Shown in pieces: positions 57,546 through 64,000 of a stretch of 64,000 nucleotides of DNA. The notes below the pieces were generated by a model. That model searched no databases. It worked only from the letters and a program-made list of their open reading frames with translations, and was not told the DNA's origin. A program made the position numbers and the translations under genes. Source of the stretch: Aristolochia californica (taxonomy: Eukaryota > Streptophyta > Magnoliopsida > Piperales > Aristolochiaceae); NCBI GenBank assembly GCA_029961685.1, contig JARWKL010000008.1, positions 31,807,619 to 31,871,618 on the forward strand, written 5' to 3'. The first letter of the stretch is position 1, and each line of letters starts with the position of its first letter.

Positions 57546-59175
57546 ATATATAAATTTAAAAACTTCTAAGATAAGGAAATAAGCACACCAACATTCTCTT
57601 CTAATATTCTGATGAAATTCAACCTCAATACCAAGAAATTAATGATAAAAATGAAAAAAAAATGAAATTCAACCTCAATACCCCACTATACCAAGAACAG
57701 TAGTAGATATAAGTTCAATGAGAATTAAGAAAGAAGGACAAAAACTAACTTTTTTTATTCTTTCTTATAATAAAGAGAAGTTGGATGCAATTAAGAAAGC
57801 TCTTGATTCCATTAACTATAATAGAGTATTATTGAACAGAATATGTTATTAACACTCAAAATCATGAAATAAAATTCCATTGCTAAAATATATCAAGTAA
57901 CAATTTGAATACCATTGCTGTTTATTGCTGAAATGTATGATAAACGTACAAAATTTTATAAGAGGCCAGACACCTAAAAATAAGAAGGCAAAAAAAAAAA
58001 CAAGATCCCACAACATAAAAATATTTGAAAGTCTAGAATAATAACTTCATTTATGAAGAACAATGGAATTTGGGCAAAAAAATCATTGACAACCAACCAA
58101 CTATTTTCCAAACATTATAGCACTTGAGCTTAGTAAGTCATTCTGAGATATACAAAAACATAACAAATGACAAGGTGGGGGATTTTTCTCCCCCACCCTT
58201 CCTTTCCTTCTTGAATGTTAGCTCAGTATGAAGTTTCCTGGCTCTCAGCCAACTAGAATGCAATTGATGGAACACTCAAGCAAAAAAAAAAAATTAAGAG
58301 AATAAAATAGGTCAACCTTATACAATCTGTATAAAATGTTCTTCTTACATTCTACCCTTAAATCAAGAACTCACCGTTTCAAAAAATCAAATAGTATCAA
58401 CACTCAAAATCATGAAATAAAATTCATACCAGTTTTCTTCCAATGATTTCTTCCCGAGTGTACTTTGAACTATCAGCTGGAAATATCGGAAAAAAAAAAA
58501 ACAGAGCTGAGTTTGCTTATAGAAATAGAGTGTGCCGTTCGGATATCCAAAAAGACTTTTCAATAATGAAGGAGCACTGCTGAAAAACGAAGCGAGAGTT
58601 ACAGATTTTTTAGGTTAGCTCGGCAACGAAAAAAAAAAACAGAAAGATTAAATAAAAATCTTACCTCCTTCCGTCGGACTGTCGATTTCGTCTCGTTGGC
58701 GAGGAAAAACTTGGATGAAGAAATCGAAGAGGAAGAAGAGAAAGAAATCGTTGAGGAAGAAGAGACAGAAATCGTAGAGTAAGAAATCGAGGAATCGAAG
58801 AGGGAGAGGGAGAACGAGGGATTTAAAGACCAAATCCCCCCATTCCCCAGAATACCTGTCGACGGATAGCGATTTCCGCAAGAAATCACACTGAAACGGC
58901 ATGGAAATGGCAGAGGGAGGTATGGGTTTCGCAGAGAGATTTTCCGAATCGAAGAGAGGTCTCCCGATCCCCGATCCCCGATCCCCGAATCGCTCGTTAT
59001 ATTAACGAGTCGGCTCGCGAGCCGACGAGCCGAACCGGGCTCTGCTCGAGCTCGACTCGTTAATGTAAACGAGCCCATCCCTAAGTTCAAGCTCGGCTCG
59101 AGCTCGAAATATAACGTTTCGAACCGAGCCGAACTCGAGCGGCTCGCGAGCCGGCTCGGTTTGAAGCCACCCTTA

Positions 59176-59183
59176 GGCCTCAC
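59176..59183. repeat. hAT target-site duplication, right
   Basis: GGCCTCAC. On the minus strand it keeps the intron donor GTGAGG directly behind the XPB exon. Confidence 0.93.
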
Positions 59184-61278
59184 CATTTCCAAACATTTTA
59201 CTGAGACTCTTTTCCTGGTATGGGCGTTGTTGAGCCTAAGGCTTCAATTCCATGTTTAAGTCAGGCTTCACCTACAATAAGCAACATCAAGTCAACAACA
59301 TACCCATGATGTGTGACAAGGAACAAAACTGGCAGAACATCAAGCATTTGTGAGAAATAAAGCTTACTGTATCATTTCTGAAGTCATACTCCTCCAACAT
59401 GGGATAATTTATTGCATTTGGTAAGCACCTTTGCTTGCCACTTTCAACCTGTAAATGTTTAAGTTAGGTAAAAAAAATTATAACCACTAATTACTTAAAT
59501 ATACATCCTCATTCATAGACCACCCTACCTGAGCAGGATCTATTTCAAAAGAATGGGTTTCTTTCTCTTCAGCTACTGCTGCCACATCAGCACCAGTGAA
59601 CAACTCCTGATGACCACCACCATCCATTTCACTCAAAGCTTTGCTAACTGTAAATACATCACTTCCTTGTGAACCCTAAACAGTAGATCAAGAGTTTGCA
59701 TCACCATCAGAATTGTGTCAGAGTTCCAATGATCTATCATAGAAATTTAACCATTTATCTGAAGGTTTAGCCATAGTGACAAATAATCTCTCCATGCTGC
59801 AGTGTGATGGTGGCTTTGGAGATGATTTCATAATTTCAATTCAAAATGAGTTTTGATTCACTATGCAGGCAAAAAATGATTAAATTATTTAACAGCACAG
59901 TTTTTTTTTTCAAAAGAGATGTTCAAACTCCACTTCCCTTCTATGAAAAAGAAAAAGAGCAGAAGTTATTTTCTTCCACTGTAACAAGCAAACAACTTCA
60001 TCATTTAAATGGTAAATGCAACCATTTTGAATAATAGTAAAATATGTAAAGAATAGGCATATAGATGAATCCATAGAAACTCCTATGTAAATTTTCTGTC
60101 ACTCGCCAAAAAGATAAGATAAAAGACTAAATATAAAAAGGCACAACTCAGAATAACACCTCAGAAAAATATAGTGGACATGCATGAAGAAAATAACAGC
60201 AAAATAAATTACCTCATTGGAATAAATTCTCGCTATAGATATAACCTCGTCCTTCAGCAAAGTCTTCAGCACCTGCAAGTATCATGTAAAGCATAAGTTC
60301 CAAATTCCCCTCATCACCATAAGAATAATAATAATGATAATAACAACATCAATAATAATAATAAACCACTTGTGATAGAATACGAGACCAAATTCGCACC
60401 ACTGGGATAGGGGACTCCACAAAGTACCGGTTCTTCTTCAGTACAAGTTTTACTTTCCCAGAATTAGAAGTTGAAGCATAAATGAAATCAATCATTTCTT
60501 TAGGGAGCTTAGTCTTTGATAGCTTGTTCAAAACAGTAATTATTGTTTCTGTCATTCCTTCAAGTTATACTCATGCATAGACTCTGGCATGCACAACATT
60601 TTTCCAACAAAATGAAAATGACCAACCACACAGAGTTTTAAGTAGAAGAAAATAGAAGGACATCTTAAATACAGGCAAACGCGCTCAGCAATTGCAATGA
60701 GGAAATCATAGGCTTGCTTATACAACGATGAGAATGTCTCAAGAAAGATCCGGCCATCAGCGCAAGCCCATAAAGGGCGGTTTGCATGATCAGGCTTTAA
60801 TTCGAGTTTAGAAAAATCCCTCTTCGTCAGTTCGCTTTCATCTTCATAATCCATATTCGTACCCATAAACACAATTCAAGCACCTAAAGTGAACTAAAAA
60901 CAAAAAGCTAAAACAAAACGAAAAAACGAACAAAAGTAATACCTTCACGACGATCCTCATCAAAATCTTCGGTATAATCAACATCATCATCAACAACAGC
61001 AATTCGATAATCCTCCTGCCAAGAAAAAACAATCAGGGGAAGAACAGGAGAGCAACCAAATACAGAACGAGAGTTGGGGTTTTCAAAATTATAAAACCTT
61101 AGTGGAAGTCCTGAGCTTCTTACTAGGCTGACCTTTTCCCTTGCAAATGAAGAGACATGAAGACATTTCAGCTCGCAGAGAATTGAACCATAGGATTGAA
61201 TAATTAGGAGAAAGAAAGAAAGTAGTACCATGTCTAGCCATATTTTATGAGTCCCACAGTTCGACGTAGTAACCGTCA

Positions 61279-61575
61279 AAATGAACGAGTTGCTTCTAAA
61301 AAGGGAAGAAATACTTTTCGATTTCAGTATTCTCGATTCTAATTAGTTCTCTGTCGCTCACTCTAAGGGACACAGATGAGGGACCTATTTCTTTCGTCAC
61401 TCGAAAGTGATTATAGGGGTGGACGACTCGTTCGTCGCCCCTTCTAACTACCGCCTCTGGAAAGAGTAGAAACTAAAAGAGGAGGAAGCAGAATACCAAT
61501 GCGATATCAAAGGCTGCTCCATGGGTTTTGACACAAAGCATGATTTGGTACTGCAAGAACATTTATCTAGCTAAC
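61279..61575. repeat. Direct repeat C, copy 2
   Basis: Starts GAACGAGTTGCTTC just upstream of the XPB 5' exon. Copy 1 is at 52635-52927. Confidence 0.85.
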
Positions 61576-61579
61576 TCAT

Positions 61580-62081
61580 TTATGCAAGATACTCCGCCAC
61601 CCGCTGAGTCACTTCATCCAAGAAGGATACAAAGCCTACCACACTTGTTAAACCATTACCATTAACATCCTGCTCTTCTATGAGATAGTTTTCCAACACA
61701 GTGGCATCGTCCTGTCCCCCTCGAATAAATGTGAGCTTTGGAGTGATACTTATGTCTTGTTTCAGTTTGTTAATTGTTGTTCGCAAGAGGCCTGCACCAA
61801 ATAACATTAGTATTAGTAGGTGAAGCAAAACAATCTAAACATTGTTATTGAAATCGTTAACTAAAAAAGGTCTAGAACCCAAAGGAGAGAGTAGGGTCCA
61901 TCTGGCTGGTCATTCCAAAAAGATTATGCATATAATCCAAGAAAAATGAGCAATTAGATGATCCTTGATTTCCACTCGATGGCCCCATCATGTCAGGATT
62001 ACTTTTCTGTAACCCTGCAGCATTTGAGCTAAATATTTCCAAACCCACCATTAGACTCAACAAACATAATCTATTTAACAC
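61580..62081 (-). pseudogene. Unidentified host gene fragment, two exon-like pieces
   Basis: Piece 1 (about 61880-62010) reads QKSNPDMMGPSSGNQG and YMHNLFGMTSQMDP behind an AG acceptor. Piece 2 (61580-61804) reads RTTINKLKQDISITPKL, GGQDDATVLENYL and FLDEVTQRVAEYL behind TTTGGTGCAG. The look is of exons of a plant gene, but I do not recognise the family and find no good donor for piece 1. The LTR element on the right cuts it. Confidence 0.45.
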
Positions 62082-62144
62082 GTGATTGCAAGAATATGAC
62101 CCCAGTTAAGATCACATATCGATCTGTTTCTGCACAAGGATGTC

Positions 62145-62570
62145 TGTTATGGTCCCGGATCTAACACAAGGATTCTTTGGGAGGATCTGCAATCGGCCAC
62201 GGGTTACGGGTCTTCCAAGCATTACCGTAGGGGTAGTAGGAAGACATGGGGAAGACGAAAACGAAGATCAAGCCAAAGGGAAGCTTGATACCCTAGAGCT
62301 CGTTGAGGAGAACTCTAAGCCTCTTTACGCTAGATTTAACCTAATTCTTAATACTTCAATCTCCCTTTTTCTCATTACTCTTACCCTTAAATAGGGTTCA
62401 CCCTATTAGGGTTTAATAAAATATTACAAAAATATCCATATGAATAAAATATTCCAAAAATATCCCTATTAATAAATAATTCCAAAAATACCCCTTGTGA
62501 CCTAAAACTGAAATAAAATAAAGTAAATTAAAGAAAACACTAAAATAATAATGTTATTGCGTGCATAACA
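62145..62570 (-). mobile_element. 3' LTR of a minus-strand LTR retrotransposon
   Basis: 426 bp with 7-bp terminal inversion TGTTATG/CATAACA. On the minus strand a TATA-like CCTATTTAAGGG lies inside. It directly follows coding text that ends FELEDKLVFQEGCNVM, the usual C-terminus of Ty3/gypsy integrase. The other LTR is outside the window. Confidence 0.85.
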
Positions 62571-62712
62571 TTACACCCTTCTTGGAAGACGAGCTTGTCC
62601 TCAAGCTCGAAAGAGTGTCTGTATGTCGACGTCTTCATCGGTGCCCGAGTAGCATCCACCACAGCCATTTGCGCTCTCTGGACGCCCAAAAACTGGAGCA
62701 AGCTTTCAAGGA
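62571..62712 (-). pseudogene. Ty3/gypsy integrase C-terminal tail
   Basis: Minus-strand frame ending HSFELEDKLVFQEGCNVMHA right at the LTR. It is in a different frame from the long chimeric ORF and is separated from it by an A-run (minus strand, 62713-62730). Confidence 0.65.
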
Positions 62713-63999
62713 TTTTTTTTTTTTTTTTTTGCGTGGACATTCTACATTTCGCTGGCCGGTAAACAAATATTCGATGGCTGAGATTGAAAGAGCCCATGAA
62801 GCAATGCTTGTTTGGAGTTGTATAAGGTGAGTTCTGAGGCTACTTTCCTTTACAGGCATTGCTACTATTGAAGCTAATAGGTCTCCACATGCGTCAAGCA
62901 GGACACTCTCCAGTGCTGCTTTGGTAGCAAGTGCTGACACTAGAAAATTCAGCTCCTCTGCCCTTGACAGTAAATGATACATTGAGGAACCCATGGCTAG
63001 CACAACATGAACAACTGAACTAATTGAATCCTTCACCAACTGTACATCTGCCCTCGCCCCATCCGTGACAGGAAGGTGGAGAGAACATGCTACCAATGCT
63101 GCAGTAGCCCCAGCCAAAGACAGTGAATGCTCTCTATCCCGTACAGCCCAATCATCAAGGTAGGTAATTTGATCAATAAGTAGTGAAGCCAACGTCATAT
63201 CCTGCCTGAGTTGCTGGAGGGTGCTCCTCTTCATGGGGACAGAATCAAGCTGCTGCTCATGTTTAACAGAAAATTGAAAGTCCAAGGTCTTGTCTTTGGT
63301 AGAGAGCTGAGGAAACTGTGAAGAGAGAGCAAAAATTCCGTAGTCTGCAGAGGTTTGGATGCCTTTGTCAGTGGGATTACCACTCCATTTTCCAGAAGTG
63401 TGCACCCAAGCACCTGCCATTCTTTCATCTTTATTCCAATCTGATTTCACCCAGCAGAGTTGTTGGACCCGCTCTCCTACCATTAGTTCCATTGAGCTGG
63501 GGTAGTGACCAAATCTGTTTGGTTCCAGAAACCCGCCGAGATGAAGATCTCTTGCCCTTTGCACTACTGCCATATCGTCGATTCTCTCACTAGAAGATTC
63601 ATACCACAAGAAATCTAACACGATTCCACTGCTGATTGGAATAGTAGCAGACCCGGCAGTAGTTACTGCACTATTAGCAGAACCATACAACACAAATGCA
63701 TCCTTAGCAGTAGATACAGGTGCCCAGTAGTAGAAGTTCTCAGGCTTGAGATCTCGGTGCATGATCTCATACGTAGGACACATCTGCACTACTGCCACAA
63801 CGGTTCTGGTACGCCCAGCAGCACTCCTTTCTGTAAAATGTCCCCGAGCAACCATACGATCAAACAAGTTACCTCCTGCACACAATTCCAGCACAAGATG
63901 CACGGCAGTATCATCCTCGTAAGTATCCCTCAAACACACTATGTTTGGATGTTGAGGTAAATGCTTCATAATCTCCACCAACATGCCACTTGGAGCCAC
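62635..63999 (-). CDS. Chimeric ORF in an LTR element: CDPK, calreticulin and QWRF fragments
   Basis: 454 codons without a stop, open at the window edge (the first codon is GTG, so the true start lies outside). Residues 1-89 match the N-lobe and catalytic loop of plant calcium-dependent protein kinases ([27 protein letters not shown]). Residues 90-182 are unassigned. Residues 183-252 match the calreticulin N-domain ([30 protein letters not shown]). Residues 254-395 match the QWRF/AUG8 family ([43 protein letters not shown]). The remainder is low complexity and ends in the integrase tail. It lies just inside the 3' LTR in the same orientation. The kinase lacks its DFG half, so no catalysis is expected. 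The families are recognised from motifs; capture by the retroelement is inferred. Confidence 0.75.
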   Translation of the reverse strand: MAPSGMLVEIMKHLPQHPNIVCLRDTYEDDTAVHLVLELCAGGNLFDRMVARGHFTERSAAGRTRTVVAVVQMCPTYEIMHRDLKPENFYYWAPVSTAKDAFVLYGSANSAVTTAGSATIPISSGIVLDFLWYESSSERIDDMAVVQRARDLHLGGFLEPNRFGHYPSSMELMVGERVQQLCWVKSDWNKDERMAGAWVHTSGKWSGNPTDKGIQTSADYGIFALSSQFPQLSTKDKTLDFQFSVKHEQQLDSVPMKRSTLQQLRQDMTLASLLIDQITYLDDWAVRDREHSLSLAGATAALVACSLHLPVTDGARADVQLVKDSISSVVHVVLAMGSSMYHLLSRAEELNFLVSALATKAALESVLLDACGDLLASIVAMPVKESSLRTHLIQLQTSIASWALSISAIEYLFTGQRNVECPRKKKKKKSLKACSSFWASRERKWLWWMLLGHR

Positions 64000-64000
64000 A

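Larger units (their letters stand above)
54344..59175 (-). mobile_element. hAT transposon, complete ends, degraded transposase
   Basis: 4,832 bp. Ends are TAGGGGTGCATCAAGCCGAG and the reverse complement of a TAAGGGTGGCTTCAAACCGAG end, that is imperfect terminal inverted repeats of hAT type. An 8-bp duplication flanks it. Both subterminal regions (54350-54530 and 59000-59170) are packed with GAGCCGAGC/GCTCGAGC-type repeats in both orientations, as expected for transposase binding sites. The transposase gene is on the minus strand. Confidence 0.93.
53146..59677. repeat. Direct repeat B, copy 2 (split by hAT)
   Basis: Counterpart of 16371-18033. Removing 54344-59175 and one copy of the target duplication makes the two copies collinear. 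Confidence 0.9.
53146..61166 (-). pseudogene. XPB: XPB/ERCC3 helicase, copy 2, 5' exons with hAT in an intron
   Basis: Minus-strand N-terminal exons of plant XPB. A possible first exon (61098-61166, KGKGQPSKK), an acidic exon (60943-61015), then about 60690-60850 ([30 protein letters not shown]), about 60395-60590 ([25 protein letters not shown]), about 60226-60275 (VLKTLLKDEVI), 59529-59675, 59368-59448 and 59184-59271. The last three repeat exons of copy 1. Beyond 59184 come the intron with the hAT element and then only intron sequence to 53146, so the helicase motifs are missing. Damage: the segment after MHEYNL is deleted with a frameshift, the PEV splice border is changed, and a TAG stands for Gln before RPYQEKS in the last exon. 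Start codon choice is uncertain. Confidence 0.85.

Noticed and set aside
58599..59192. 197-codon Ser-rich frame
   Set aside because: It covers the subterminal repeats and end of the hAT element and part of an XPB exon border; no homology expected for a protein.
1..64000. tRNA and rRNA genes
   Set aside because: No cloverleaf or rRNA sequence recognised on reading; the TGGTATCAGAGCC strings are primer-binding sites, not tRNA genes.

Overview
The window is nuclear DNA of a flowering plant. It holds exon-intron remnants of plant genes (a Sec23/Sec24-family COPII protein and the TFIIH/repair helicase XPB) with GT..AG splice sites, and plant-type Copia, Ty3/gypsy (Reina-like), LINE, hAT and endogenous pararetrovirus sequences in AT-rich DNA. 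I cannot name the species. I see no clearly intact host gene: both recognised genes carry stops or frameshifts.

Layout. 1-4751: a LINE RNase H scrap, then a minus-strand Sec23/24-like pseudogene whose first exon and upstream DNA form direct repeat A (4535-6732, again at 50476-52634). 6345-8590: Copia pol remnant and its 3' LTR. 8591-14049: no recognisable gene. 14085-18031: XPB pseudogene copy 1 (minus), truncated at both ends. 18034-46199: a 28 kb cluster of endogenous Caulimoviridae sequence. 46276-47640: an inverted pair of LTR-like promoter sequences. 48118-50470: degenerate Reina-like gypsy element (minus). 50476-61575: repeat A copy 2, then XPB copy 2 with the 5' exons, interrupted by a 4.8 kb hAT transposon with an 8-bp target duplication; repeat C lies on both sides. 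61580-64000: an unidentified host gene fragment, then an LTR retrotransposon (3' LTR 62145-62570) whose internal part is one long ORF fusing calcium-dependent kinase, calreticulin and QWRF-family fragments.

The virus cluster is the main discovery. It has two genome-length, same-orientation units. One (27791-35704) is circularly permuted and opened at the capsid/protease junction. The other (38006-46199) is opened between the last ORF and the promoter. Both are bounded by (CT)n tracts. Around them are inverted fragments and a palindrome with arms of about 1.55 kb. The gene order read from the copies is: TATA promoter; leader with a cap-proximal short ORF and a splice-donor-like site; three tiny membrane-protein ORFs (a, b, c; b and c overlap by ATGA); tRNA-Met primer site; a coiled-coil ORF without AUG (d); ORF1 polyprotein (movement protein, capsid with two Cys motifs, aspartic protease, reverse transcriptase, RNase H); and ORF2 with a viroplasmin-like (Cauli_VI) domain plus coiled coil. 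The membrane-ORF block, and the pairing of a badnavirus/tungrovirus-type capsid Cys motif with a viroplasmin-type downstream ORF, are not an arrangement I know from described genera. All viral ORF1 copies are disrupted.
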